From: Phragmites australis
Lineage: Eukaryota; Streptophyta; Magnoliopsida; Poales; Poaceae
Assembly (NCBI RefSeq): GCF_958298935.1
Contig: NC_084933.1
Location: forward strand, 31,086,334-31,150,333
Direction of reading: 5' to 3'
Length of the DNA stretch: 64,000 nt
How positions within the stretch are numbered: the stretch's first letter is position 1; the number at the start of each line of letters is the position of its first letter. The notes below the pieces were generated by a model. That model did not search any database, was not told the origin of the DNA, and was given only the letters and a program-made list of their open reading frames with translations. The position numbers and the translations under genes were made by a program. Of this stretch, positions 34,520 through 47,329 are shown one piece after another.

Positions 34520-36124
34520 AAATCAATTTTCACAAAAACGAGTCTTTTGTTTTTGGGTGGACCAAGCAACTAAAGAGAAATACAGCAATATGCTCAATTA
34601 TAAATTAGGGGTCCTACCTATCAAATATATTGGAATCCCAATTAATGATCAGCATATAGGCTTGGTTATTTTTGACCCTTTGGTGCAAAAGCTTCAGAAG
34701 AGACTGGATTATTAGAAAGGGGAAAACATATCTTCAAGGGGGAGGCTTTGCTCACAGGGGCAGTCTCCCTATGTATATTATGGGCTTCTACCTCAATGCT
34801 GGAACCCATGGCAAGATTGATTTGATTCGTTCCAAATTTTTCTAGAGATGGGCATAGGATAAATTCAAATATCATATGATAAGGTGGGAAGTAGTCTACA
34901 GACCAAAAGACTAAGGAGGTATGTGTATCATAAATACACAGATCATGAATCAATGCTTAATGGTGAAATGGATTTGGAAAATCCTCAAAAATAGGGACTC
35001 ACTCTGGTGTAGACTGTTAAGAGCAAAATACATGAGAGACGATGATTTCTTTGGCTCTAAGAGCAAAGTCCTTACAATTCTAGCAAGGGCTATACAAAGT
35101 TAAATATTTATTCCTGTGGAGGGTTATCTACACAGTGCATAATGAGAAAATGACTAGATTTTGGACAGACATCTCGATTCAAGGTAACCCCATAATGATC
35201 CAATTCCCTGATCTATACAAAGTGACCTCAGATACAACTACTAAGGTGACTGATTATTTTGAGGATGGTACCTTGAGCATCAGCTTCAGAAGAGCTTTGA
35301 CCCTCATGGAATTTGGAAGATATGAGGAGTTGAAGACTCTGTTAAACTCCATTAATTTGGATGATCTAGACGATGAAGTCCACTGGGCTCTAGAGAAGTC
35401 CAGGAACTTCACCATGAAATCTCTTTACCACTGATTCTCGATGGTGGGATAAGAAGTAAGATCCGTGAGGAAATTTGGAAATGCAAAATCCCGCAAAAAG
35501 ATAAAGATTTTCCTCTGGCAGATATTCTACGATAGACTACAAACTGCCTATGTAGGAAAAAAGAAAATATCAACCACATCTTCTTCCAATATATACCTGC
35601 TAACTTCATATGGAGTGTAATTAGTAAATACTTTGGTTGGTCTCGGTGATTTGCTCCTGCCTGGTTGACTCAGATTCTAAATCTACCCACAAATCTGTGT
35701 CTCTTCTTTTTTGCAGATCTTAGCTAGACAATTTAGTATGTTCATAACAAGATAACGATTGAAAAGACCTTTCCCAACAAGCTAATTGTTTCTCTACTCA
35801 AATATCTCTCTTACTTGCAAAATTAAAAAATCCTGCTTAAGAGTGACAAGAAGAAAATTGATCTAGCTCTAGAATAGATCTTGAAGTGATGCAACAACTT
35901 CGAGCCAAGTTGGATCTCCATCTCTGATGTCGTGAAGCAATAGCATGTCCTGAAATATTAATTTAGCTCGCGGAGTGTTATCTTAGCTATCAATGTTGTA
36001 TATGTAAATATTTTTATCTTGTTTCTTTTGGAGACATTCCTGGAAACCTGATGATTGTATCTGTTATATTGCTTTTCAATATAAGTAGAGTTTGTTCTCC
36101 TGTCAAAAAAAAAAAAAAAAAAAA
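34520..36124 (+). mobile_element. LINE B: 5'-truncated L1-type remnant ending in poly(A)
   Basis: Plus-strand fragments encode the part of an L1-type ORF2 after the reverse transcriptase core. They include LPIKYIGIPINDQH, NQCLMVKWIWKIL, ISFRRALTLMEFGRYEELK, DDEVHWALEKS and a tail region with WKCKI. Many stops and frameshifts are present. The 3' end is caatataagtagagtttg followed by about 21 A residues (36104-36124). A retained poly(A) suggests it is younger than LINE A. Confidence 0.85.
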
Positions 36125-36357
36125 CCTAGGGAACAGGTGGGCTAACCACCAGTGCGAGATGACTGAAAACTCTGCGATGAAGTTACCAATCTTCTGCATT
36201 TTGACGTTACTGATATCGGGTGGTACTACAGCCGCGTGTAGCTAGGTGCTACACGACCAGATCCTTCCTCCAAACTACACAATTCAGATCTATCGAGCAG
36301 CAGCTGGTAGCATAATACATACGCCGTGCACATTAGATGTCTGGTTAACCCAGGGGT

Positions 36358-39215
36358 CTAAGCCTGATCCAGTTTTCGGGTCACAATGCCCACGGCAATG
36401 GTGTTGCCCTGAGATCGCAGGAACACTCGGCCAAGGGCCTTCAGTGTTGAGAATTCTTCCACGCAGACTTCTTTGTCCAGCTTTACCTGAAAGATAAAGA
36501 ACAAAAAAAGGTATTACAAAACGAGAGGAAAAACTTTCATTTGACTGGAAAAAACGTTAGATTCCATGTGACGTAAGCTTACTTCAACTATAGCAGCCTG
36601 CCTCGTAGTGAGCAACCGTGGCCTTTTCTTAGAGGCCTTGCCAGTCTTCTGGTCCAACAATGACAGTATTTTAACCAAGCTTGCAGACACCCTCGCATGA
36701 TGTATGTGCAGCTCAAACTAAAATATTTGGATGGAAACAAAATATAAGATGATCATATTCAAGGTGAACTTGAGATGCTATCCATGGTGCTGTTCCACTA
36801 ACCTGAAGGCCAACCAGTATTAGCATAGTGATTTCTAGAACCAGAATTTTCAGCTCTAAGGAAGACACGACGGGCACGGGGAAATCTGGATGGCAAAGAA
36901 CTCCACCTGACACAACATGACCAGGTTCGATCCCTTGCAAACCAAAAGCAATGTTGTCCCCAGCTCGAGCCAAGTTGCAGCTAGAGGAATCCCGCTCAAT
37001 GGTTCTTACTGTAGCTAAATCTCCAGAAGGCATGACAAGAACCTAACATCAGAATATTCAAGATCAATCAACACCTTGAGCAGTTTGTTCATAAACAAGC
37101 TAAGTGTACTGTAGCTGGCTTGACCATGCAAAACTAAAGGAAATATGCTATCAACCAGGACAAGAAAGCAATGAAATGCTTAGTTGCGAAAGCATCATGT
37201 GATGTACATCATAAGTAAGTCTTCTGCACATCAAGAGCTAGCATTACAAATCAACACTTCATAGTTTGCCAAGCATAACATCAGAATGATACCTTGGAAC
37301 CAGTTCGGATTCCTCCAGTCTCTACTTTACCGCAAACTGCCACTTGCCCCAGTGTGTGGGATGCAATAACATCACATATTGGAAGGTGTAGTGGCCTTGA
37401 AACATCACGATGAGGAGGAGGTAATGAGTCAATGGCTTTCAGCAGACAATTTCCATTGTACCTGACATCAAACATCAATACATTGACTATCAACTAGCAA
37501 CTCCGCAAAAAAAGTGATGTGCAAAGAGGTTCACCATCAGCACCATCTTACCATGATAAAAGACGAGAATCTGAAGCAGCTGTCACTAAATTTTCGTTTG
37601 CCATTGCACTCAAAGGGACCCAGGTGATTGAACAGTCTTTGTACCCACATGATCGAAGAAAGATACCAAGTTGCAATTGCACAAAACTAAACCGCTCTTT
37701 CGAATATCCCACCAGATCCATCTTATTAACAGCAACTATCAAGTTCTCAACACCAAAGCTCCTAATATGTTGTGAGTGCTCCTTTGTCTGACCAATCCCA
37801 TTAACACCCATACCTGCTTCAAATGAGCCTCTATATACATCAACAACTAGGACAGCTGCATCAGCCTGTGTAGCGCCAGATATCATATTAGGAACAAAAT
37901 CTTTGTGACCAAGGGAGTCGACCAAAACTACACGGTATTTTTCGGTGTCAAAGTATGCTACAGCCACAGTCATTGTAATGCCACGCTCCCTCTCATCAGT
38001 GCTCTCATCCATAGCCCAAGCATATGCAAATGATCCTTTCCCCTGGCAGAAGAAACGTTGTAAAATATAAACATCTGTAGATATGCATATAAGTACAGGC
38101 TGAGATGTGCTAACAATTTGAATAATAGAATGGTCCTTTTCTTTAGCTTCTATCTCATTAAGCATTTGCTTTTTTGAAATCAACCCCAGAGCGACCGCAT
38201 AAAGTAGATTTCCCAGAATCGATATGACCAACCTAGCATAACGTTTCAGTTGGAGCTAAGAGCAGAAGGAGTGAAATATCTGTATGTAAAACGATTGAAA
38301 CAACAAATAAGCAATTGTAGCTTACAATAGCAAGATTTAGCTGTGACATTGCTTGATACTCACCGTGGAGCATCCATGGTTCTGGCTTGTACGGTGAAAT
38401 AGAAACTGGTTTCTTAATCTTTGGTTTACTGTTCTTCGGCCTCCTCTCCAAACTCAAATGCTGTAGCTCATGGTCCAAAACAAGAGTTTTATCTTGACCA
38501 CTGGAAGGAACATTCCTACTAGTTCCGCCAAGTTCATCCATCTTCGCTGCTGAGCTTGGGTCTATACCTGTATCCTCCTCAGTTAAACGAATATCATTAT
38601 CCATCATCTTCTTTCCGGTGACGTCGACAGAATCTTTAAAATAGAGCCACTGTGTCAACCGCTATAAGTTTGAGTCCATATGCAACTATAGCAAGCGATA
38701 CATAACGAAAGCTTTTTTTGAAAGAATCTTCACTTTAGAAAAAATAAAAATAAAAAGCACACTAGTGACTGTAACGTAAAATTCATAAGTACCATCTCTA
38801 GTAATCTCTCAAAGGGGGAAAAAGAGAGCCAAGAGATATCTATGCCACGAGCCAGTCCAAGGCTTATAATCATATTTGACACAAATTTGTCCTCAAAAGA
38901 TATCTATGCCACAGGCCAGTCCAAGGTTTATAATCATATTGACACATAATTGTCCTCTATTTGACCAGACTAGCTCTTTTGGCGTAAACATGTAAAATCA
39001 AATTCTGATTAATTGAAAAAAATCCCCATGACCTCAGAAAAAAAAAGGAAGGAAAAGAAAGGATCCACACAAATTAATGTTACATGCATTTTCAGTAGTC
39101 AAGATGTAAATAGGGGAAACAGAGGTGAAACGAGTACCTTTTCTAATATTTCTCGATGATTTTAGCCCTGTAGTGACCATGTCATCAGGAGATGGTGTAT
39201 CAAACTTGAAAGGCA
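36358..39215 (-). pseudogene. HBS1-like (eEF1A-related) translation GTPase, disrupted copy
   Basis: Recognisable exons (minus): 39215-39138, 38633-38326, 38232-38136 (damaged), 38042-37552, 37461-37293, 37042-36803, 36717-36583 and 36486-36358. HBS1 with Pelota rescues stalled ribosomes. Seen segments: SPYKPEPWML, SQLNLAI, then VGHIDSGKSTLCGR (P-loop), GKGSFAYAWAMDESTDERERGIT, VNKMD, RAGDNIAFGLQG and the C-terminal GRVFLRSQGNTIAVGIVTRK. Directly after CGR about 11 nt are missing relative to the family, shifting frame. The same exon's donor is GA instead of GT, and the G3 motif reads DSLGH instead of DxPGH. The N-terminal exons are not visible. All other exons are intact and in phase, so decay is recent or the copy retains an alternative product. 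A functional copy is expected elsewhere. Confidence 0.85.
38834..38962. repeat. tandem duplication of about 65 bp in HBS1-like intron
   Basis: Two adjacent copies (38834-38898 and 38899-38962) start agatatctatgccac and end near ttgtcctc. They differ by a few substitutions and single-base indels. Confidence 0.9.
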
Positions 39216-40141
39216 CTGTCAATACCAACTTAATGCAGTCATGTTCCAGGTAATTTTACTCTGAAACCAAATCAGCAGGTGAAACAAATATCAAGCAGGC
39301 AGTAAAATAATGAAGTGTCTGAATACACTATAGAACTACAATATATGGACCTCCTAGGAACCAATAAACAAGTCAATCCAACAAATTTCTATCCGAATAC
39401 CAAGGGACAGAAAAACTAAAGATTTTTATCTAGGTTCAAAAGGCCTACATAAAGCACATTCCATGAGTTGGCATATTGAGACATAAAGCATATAAGCTCA
39501 ATCTGCTAATTTCTGTATAGCCTCAAAGTAGTTCATGAGAATCTAAATTATAAACTCTCGCAATAAAATTCTAAGACCCATTAGCCAGACACCACTTGCA
39601 TTCTTCCACTTTTCCATAGAAGATGCATAAAGGGCTGGCTTAAGCTTATAGGCCGAAACATAAATCTGAAAGTTGGTTGTCTCTTCAACTTCTAACGATA
39701 ACAAACAGAACCAGTATAAACCCAGAGCTCTTAGTCACACCAGAGTTGCCATCATTATGGCTTTACTCAACAGAGTCTACTAGTGCTTACAGTAAAGATG
39801 TACAGTTGGCTAGCTAGATATCTGGTAATGCAAATGACTGACATAGACAGAACCAAAGATAGCACACCTGCAGCAACAAGATTTCGTTCACTAAAAAAAA
39901 TTACTAGCACAAAGTAAAGAATTTGCTTGATTTAGCAATGTAGTGTACCTATGTCAACGTGCCGCTCTTTGCGGGTCATGTATGTCTTATGCAAGCAACA
40001 AAAGGCTGGCCTCAGGAGCACGCTGCAGCAGGAGCCCACTGAAGAAACAAAAGGCTGGACGTCGAGACTGGGCAACTCAAGCCCATAAAAGATAAATTGG
40101 GCCAAAACAGTGAGCAGCATACTCTAAGTTCAGCCTAGAAC
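39216..40141. other. flank between two pseudogenes
   Basis: AT-rich with no coding segment I can support. The missing 5' exons of the HBS1-like gene should lie here if present, but no acidic or zinc-finger N-terminal HBS1 sequence is recognisable. Confidence 0.35.
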
Positions 40142-41436
40142 CCGGTGCGGCTGCCCCTGCTTACCCCTCGGGCGGGTCCGACGCGGCCACGGCGTGCGGC
40201 GTCAGCGCGCCAGCCAGGCAGTGGTCATGGTGGCCAGCCGCTGCTTCTGCTGCGGACGCGCGCGCTCGCCGGGCCGGTGGCGGGCATACTCCGGCATCTG
40301 CTGCTTCATCGTGTGCTGGTAACTCTACTCTCAACCCGATGCACCGCTTTGCTTGTTGGTTTCGTCGTGACTCGCCCCGCTGTTCACTGTGCGATTACGC
40401 CCCTGCAATTTAGGTTTTTGCCGACCAGCTAATCAGTTAGTTTTACAAATTTGTCCGTATGAGGCCTCCAACTTGCAATGCATATACATTATTAGTACAT
40501 GTTTGTTTAGGTCGGCTCTGTAATTTATACACCTTGGGTTGATCTATCTGGTCGCTGAGATTACAAGTTGGTCCCCGGATTACTAACTAATAGGTGCGGC
40601 AAATCATTCTTATCTGGCACAAATGACTATTTGGAAAACAAAATCTATACAGCGTTACTACAGACATCTTTTCCTGCAACACCATCTAGATGTTCACCAT
40701 TTATCATCAACACTAATCATTTATATCAAGTAATGAATATGTAGGGTAACTTTTTATTTGGACGAGATCCATCGCTTCGAGATTCATGTCAAAGATATGT
40801 GGCAATTAATAGGAGGTGCTGCAAGAAGAGACATATGCGACACTGCTACCTAGATTTTTTTTCTGACTATTTATGTCTTGCGAAACATTCTAGTCTGCCA
40901 AAATTTTAGCTAAAAATGGAGCAAACTGACAGAGAAACTGAAACTGATGACTATACATGAACCAGCAGCCCAGCTTATGTCCTTTAGGCCGTGCAGAAGC
41001 CAGAAAGGCCCTTGCTCTACACCATCAGCCGATTCTACCAGCTCCATTATGCATTTGCGCCTGCTTACTTTACCACTGATTGATAGTACCGACTAGTAAA
41101 ACGACTCATGAATGTGCTGTAAATTCGATCAGAGTTCGGTGTTCATCACGTGCAAGAAATCAGTCAATCATGTAGTGCGTGGACAATTTCAGACTTCAGT
41201 TCAGTTTACTATGACTGAAATGACTCTGTTTTTTCCCTCTGGATAGTGGATGCATCCGTGCAGGGTGACGTTCGTGATCGCGGAGCTGTGCCCGGCCCGC
41301 TGCGCGATGCTGCGCAAGGGCGTCTTCGCCGCCGGCGCCGCCTTCACCTTCCTCACAGAGCTGCACTACCTCTTCTACACCAAGGCACGCGACGTCGCCG
41401 CCCATCGTCGGCGGCATCGACATGGCCCGCATGTAG
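40142..41436 (+). pseudogene. DUF1218 family membrane protein, truncated and deleted copy
   Basis: Exon-like piece 1 (about 40142-40318) reads SDAATACGVSA, then after a frame change AVVMVASRCFCCGRARSPGRWRAYSGICCFIVCW, ending at a GTAAC donor. Piece 2 (41264-41436) follows a TGCAG acceptor and reads VTFVIAELC, then RKGVFAAGAAFTF and LTELHYLFYTKARD. These are the conserved CFCCG, VTFVIAE, LRKGVFAAGAAFT and YYxARD motifs of DUF1218 proteins, which have four membrane spans. The first span is absent, the loop after AELC has lost about 25 residues, and AAFTF has a further small deletion. It lies head to head with the HBS1-like pseudogene. Confidence 0.75.
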
Positions 41437-44334
41437 ATGTGGCCACGGCCCTTGACCGGCGGTGTGTGATAGTACTGCAAAATGTTGTTGTGTTTTGTGC
41501 GTGTGCATCTCATCTGCAATTCTGTCAGAAAGAATCATGTGGGTCGTTGGACGCGTAGCGCGCGTGAGTCGGAAACTTGAGCTGGAGATCGAACCTGCTC
41601 TTGTGCCTGCGACCTGCGTGTGATGCCTGATGAATTTGCATGTAGCCGTATGACAATACCCGGAATAATTCTTCCGGCATCCTCAAGTACCAGCAAGACA
41701 ACGTTTTTTTAACCTCGATCACCACGGGAAATGCAGCACTTCCGTACGGAATCATGAGCCTGCAGGCTAGAACTGCTGGTCGCTGACTGGTGAGCAGGTG
41801 AAGCTTTGTTTATGCCGCAAATGAACTGTGCTCACACAAATAAACATTATCCTTTTCGCGTCTTGCCGTGCACCCACTGCTCATCGCACGCAACATACGA
41901 CGCGATTCCGAGCATCTGGTTCGGGTGTTAGGGGACCGAGATGTGGTCGGCGGCACTGGTGACCGGCCGTCGTCATCCTCATCGCCATGTAAAAAATTCC
42001 ACACTCTTTCAGCCTGTGAAGACCCAGTAACGTCCTCGTCCTCGGCTGTCCCGGCAGCGCAAGGGCGCATCTCTGCTTGTCCCTGTGCGGTCCGGCAAGG
42101 TGCAGACGCAGGGAAGAACCGTCCTCTCGACGCAGACATGCTGTATGATAAGAGGGGGAACCATGTTGTGGCTGGTGTACCGTTGCTTCGTGTTTATGTC
42201 TGCCGGCGACAACGGCGGCGGTCTGATGAGCGAAGCATTAAGCGTGCGTCCTCCTGTGTCTGGCCGTCTGCTCACGCAGACAATCCGTCGGCATGCTTGT
42301 TCTTCCTTGGCACCACGTTCGGCTTTATATATGAGTTTTTCGCCTGATGTGACCGGGGAGGGAGCATCGAATCAATTTGCTTTTGCAACCTTGGATGCCT
42401 ACCATCAGCTTTATTTTACTTTCCCCGGATAGAACCAGGGATGGCAATTGTCAACCTGTACGGTGGCTACTAGCGGTGCTCACGCGTACTCGTACATGTC
42501 GATTTTTACTTATTTATGGATATACCTGTAAACGCTCATGATCAAAAGGCTGCCTCTAAACCATCGCCTAGGGATACTCGTCGTCCACGGGTATATCCAT
42601 TTAACTGTGGGGCAGCGTGGCGGCGTAACGTGGCGTTGCGACGAGGTAGTAGGATGGGGAGAGGTGGGGCAGCGCAACGCGGGCTGCGGTGTGTGCGGGG
42701 GTTCGGGTCATCGGGCAGAGACATAAGGGTGGCATGCTGGGCAGCTGGGGGAGTTGAAGAGCAAAGAGTTCAAGTATTTATATGATGCACAATATTAAGG
42801 TTTGGAGGAAAATAATCTAGTTGTCATAAATCTATACCGGTTTCGTGAGTATAAGTATACATTATATATACCTGTTGGTTAGTATTTTCTACCTATGAAC
42901 ATACCCATGAATATCATATACTACTTATAATTTATCCTATTCGGATATTTACTCAGAGGTAAATAGTTAATAGAGATTAATTGTCATTCTAGATAGAACG
43001 CTACAAGAGTACCCTGGAAAATATGCAAGCCTTCTCGATTGTGCTAGCTTAATTCGGTCCTTGATCAGCGTCGCTCCATCACATCGTGTTTTGAGACACG
43101 ACTTTGGGCTATGGCTACCTCGGCTCCAATCAAGAATCCCCAGGGAACCCCAAGAATTCTTGGTATACGACGAGTAGTGGGTCCTGGGCTAAGCCTTGGC
43201 TAAACCTGGGAAATCTTAACTCCATAAGTCTGGTCTGTGTAAGAAATAATCCTGAGCGCCTCTGTTGTTACCGTTCAGGCGTGCTGTTTTTTCAGTTTTG
43301 TCAGTTAGTTTCAGGTTGTTTTTTCCGTTAGCTCTCTGCGCTGATCGGTTTGTGGTCACGCATAGAAGTAGATAGGATTAGTTGGCCCACCATGGCGCGA
43401 AGAGCGGGACGTGCTGAAGGTGTGGTGGATGGTGCACATCGTGACCAGTTGTCGTTATTTATACAGTAATATCAGAAAAGAGCTGCATGAGTTGAGCAGC
43501 GTCAACTAGCGTTCCTCTGTCTCGCGTGTGTTTACTCTCAATCCTGAGTTCAAGCGATCTCGAGAGTGGTGAGTGAGGGGTTCGGCCAACAGTGTGGACT
43601 AGACTCTGGATCTCGCCATCTCGGTCATGGTCAAGAGCAATAGAGTGCAAAATCCTACCTCACTTTTCAAACTGATGGTGCTCCATCCATCAATCAGGGC
43701 CATCGATCAAACAGTGGTGCAGTACTGCGCTGTACTGTTATTCATCTGGACCACGATCTGGTCGAGAGTGCCAGCTTCCCCAGCAGTGATCGATCGATGT
43801 GACCCGACCGATCATGAAGATGGATGGATGAAACCATGAAGGGGCTTCATGCATGCACTTTCCATGGATCGATCAATCGCTGCTCGGCTGCTTGCCTTTG
43901 CTCTGTACTGTTGCAGCAAAGGTAGCTGCACGGCTGCTGACTGCACATGATGCCCGCTCGACATGACAGTGCTCGGGACGTAGGTAGGTAAACGTAGGTC
44001 CGGAGATAAGACAAGCAACATGCGCGCGTACGCGACCACTCTCCATGACCTGACCTGACTGGAGCCGGCCGGCCTGACGGTGGATCATGCATGGAAACGG
44101 TGGTGGGGCTTGGGCCAAAGCATGCTCTACCGGGTTGCTTTCCGAAAGATCTTGGAGCACGAGCACAGCAACCTAACCATGCCTACTTAACCATGCATGC
44201 TGATCACTCCTGTGAACACGCAATTAATAGTGTTTATCAATCGTCGGTCTTCTGGAATCTGGACAAAGTGGTGGTTAGTTCAAAATCACGTCTTTTTTAA
44301 CCGTACCTTTGAACGAGGCAGTCTGCTAAAACGG

Positions 44335-44337
<3 letters not shown>
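41437..44337. other. gene-free intergenic stretch
   Basis: No gene is supported. Open frames at 41868-42347 and 42085-42432 overlap each other and opposite-strand frames, and show no domain. Several gatcgatc, catgcatg and similar short palindromic words occur around 43790-44230. Confidence 0.35.
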
Positions 44338-44384
<47 letters not shown>

Positions 44385-44389
44385 ATATA

Positions 44390-44425
<36 letters not shown>

Positions 44426-44438
44426 TGTATGTATGTAT
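44338..44438. repeat. compound microsatellite (AT)n then (ATGT)n
   Basis: About 39 bases of AT, a short interruption, about 15 more of TA, then about ten units of the tetranucleotide ATGT (44397-44438). Confidence 0.98.
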
Positions 44439-46862
44439 AAAGGCATAAATAATACTAAATGTTTATAGCTAGGGACTTAAGAAAAAAGGTGTTAAGTATT
44501 CACATAAAAATTGTAATTTCTAATACAAACAAAGACTGCATATATTTAAATATAATTAACTATTTTATTAACACTAATATAAACAATATGATTAAATAAA
44601 CATCTTATTCTCTGCACTCCGTCTAAGCAGCTGCACCGATACATTTGGTTTTTTCTATAAATATCTCATATAAACACAAATCTTATCAGAATCAGTAAAC
44701 AGTCTTGCTGTTGCTGCTGTCTAATTCTGCAGCACGGCACATGCCAGCTCTGATGGAGCATTCCAGAACAGCATTGCTCCCTTCGAACATGTCCACGCAC
44801 ATGCCATGCATTTCCAGCACGTAGGAGTATATGCTTGGCCATTTGCGCCGTGTTCATAAGTCATCCTCGATCACGTACAATACGTGCGTGCATGTCAGCT
44901 AATCAGACTAGGGTGTCTCTTTTGCTTCACTTGGACGCTAACGTGTACACCGTGCCGATCATATCGTATATATTACTCTAGCTAGCTAGTAGAAACTAGT
45001 AACTTGCAGAGAGAGATGTTGGTTGTTGGATACATGCATGTGTCAGCAAAGATATATAGCCAAGCTCATCCAAGCTAAGCATGCATACAGCTAAGATCAG
45101 CTGCTAACCGGCCGGGCCGTGCACGACCATCTTCTTCGGATTCCCTGCTTTTAGTAAGCACCAACTGCAGGTGCCATTTGCCTTATTGCAAGCACGCAAC
45201 AACGAACGAAACTGATCAGGTATATATGAATTGCAAGGAAGTATCTAAATAGTATTCTAATTAATTATTTTAATAATTAATTATAATCGTGATAATTAAC
45301 TGAAATACCATCTCGATAATCTCGGTACGTGTTTTATACTAAGATCAGAACGTATGTATTTCTAGCATATAGCATCACGATAAAGCTTAAAAAACAACAA
45401 GTAATTAAATTATATTACAATTTCTTAAGTATTTAACCATTTATAATAATTTACAATAAAATATTAGAGAAACTACGCAACAAAAAAGTAGCACCTATCA
45501 ACACCGAAAACTAGGTAAAACTATATATCCTTAGGCTGCACAAAAACACGCAACACGAGTAGTTTATACTACTCATTCCCACCACCTATATCAGCGGACG
45601 TGAAGTAGCCAAACACGAGCTCTTTCTCGTCGATAAAACATGAAAGTGCACTGTGAGTACAAAGGTACTCACAAAACTTAATCCATAATATGTACATATA
45701 ATATCCTGATTCTAAAGAGAATATATTGATATATTAGTAAAGAATCAGTCATATGGTTAAATAAATTTTATAAGCAAAATACAATTTGAAATACACATGT
45801 GAGCTTCTATACTTAACCAAAAGTACCTTTCTACCTAGTAACCAATAACTTGTACATAAATATAAATGAAACTATCTCATATAATCAATAATCATTTTCA
45901 ACCATCCACAACACATCACACATCCCCGAATTAGAAAACTCTACGACCGATGCAAATGGATAGAAGTATTCTCATAACCGAGAGCTTGACAATTCGAAAT
46001 ATTTTTACACATTGCAGGGGATGCTCCTTTAACTACACGACTCGAGGACCATTCGACTCACGTGTCCACACAAACCCACGTAAGGGGTACTCGTGTCAAC
46101 CTTTTTCAATAAACTTCAACTGTTTTATCATACACCGATATGTGCGGGGTCATCCGAAATTACTCTCGGAGCAAACTGGATACCCCTACAAGCCTATTAT
46201 GCCCACAACACCATCGACTCGCACGCTAAAGGGCCATAACTATAAAGGTATTTAGCTTATCGTTCTCATATGCGATATATAGTTAGAATGAAAAGTGCTA
46301 AATCTAACTGCATCAACGAACAATACTTAAATGATGCAAGTGGTCTATGGCATCCGAGCTCCTCTCCTGTACTACATCGAGGAACTCCTTCGGTGCAGAA
46401 TATACCTCTAGCACCGCCCATATTTCGCCCCCTTCTCACATTTTATATAACCCACATCATTATCATCTGTATTTATAAACAATAAGTAAACACTAAACTC
46501 GCAAAAAATGGTTGAATCATTATTTGTCTTCTACTAATAACTTAAGCATTGCTAAGTATCATGATTAATTTATAAGTTACACATTAACAATATTATCAAG
46601 ACTATAAGGATATGAATAATCAACAACTCAATAGAGATAAATACAATTCATCAACATAGGTTCTACCTATTTAATCTAAACTTAACAAGGGACTCACTAC
46701 TCATGTAAACCTACATAAAACGTAATTTATCATGTTACACAATACGAGATCCAAAACAGTAGGTTTAGTATACTTAAATGTTTGTCTTACTGCTCTGATG
46801 GTTGCCTAATACTCTCGGCGCAATACTAATAAAACTCTGATAAATTAGTGTTGCCTTCACTC

Positions 46863-46868
<6 letters not shown>
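44439..46868. other. AT-rich intergenic stretch, possible retroelement remnant
   Basis: No gene is supported. The part from about 45600 to 46760 has the texture of a decayed retroelement (gtactcacaaaactta, then ctactcatgtaaacctac), but I find no LTR pair or coding motif. Confidence 0.3.

Positions 46869-46927
<59 letters not shown>
46869..46927. repeat. (AT)n microsatellite, about 59 bp
   Basis: Uninterrupted AT dinucleotide tract, about 400 bp upstream of the first recognisable LINE C coding sequence. Confidence 0.98.
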
Positions 46928-46931
<4 letters not shown>

Positions 46932-47329
46932 TAACCGTACCGAGTTTTCAAATCCGGGTGAACGGGAGGACACTTACGTTCGCAGCCAACCAGCCGTTGA
47001 CCTGGTGAAAAGCATCGCAACGTGCCTTGGAATCCTCCACTATTGCACGCCAGCAGCAGTTAGCTTTGGCTGCATATATTTGCATCTCTCTGTTTCCATC
47101 GAGGCATCCACCCGCCTCCAGCACATGATCTCCTGTGGCAAGCCAGGTAAGGTGGGGGAGGAAGGCAGCCTTGCCTTCCACGGAATCCTTCTCGTCGTGC
47201 GGGGGCGCACACCACGTAAAGGCAGCCTCCCCACCTCTGCCAATCATTGGCAATTGCTTCTTGCTGCGTCCTGTGTAAAGTTGCCTAGAAAGAAATTGAG
47301 ACTGCCTCACAGAGATGAAAAAGATTTTG

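Noticed and set aside
39932..40120. First exon of the HBS1-like gene
   Set aside because: The 62-codon frame lacks the acidic or zinc-finger N-terminus expected of plant HBS1 proteins.
44338..46927. AT microsatellites as replication origin or matrix attachment site
   Set aside because: Simple dinucleotide slippage explains them; nothing else in the flanks supports a functional site.
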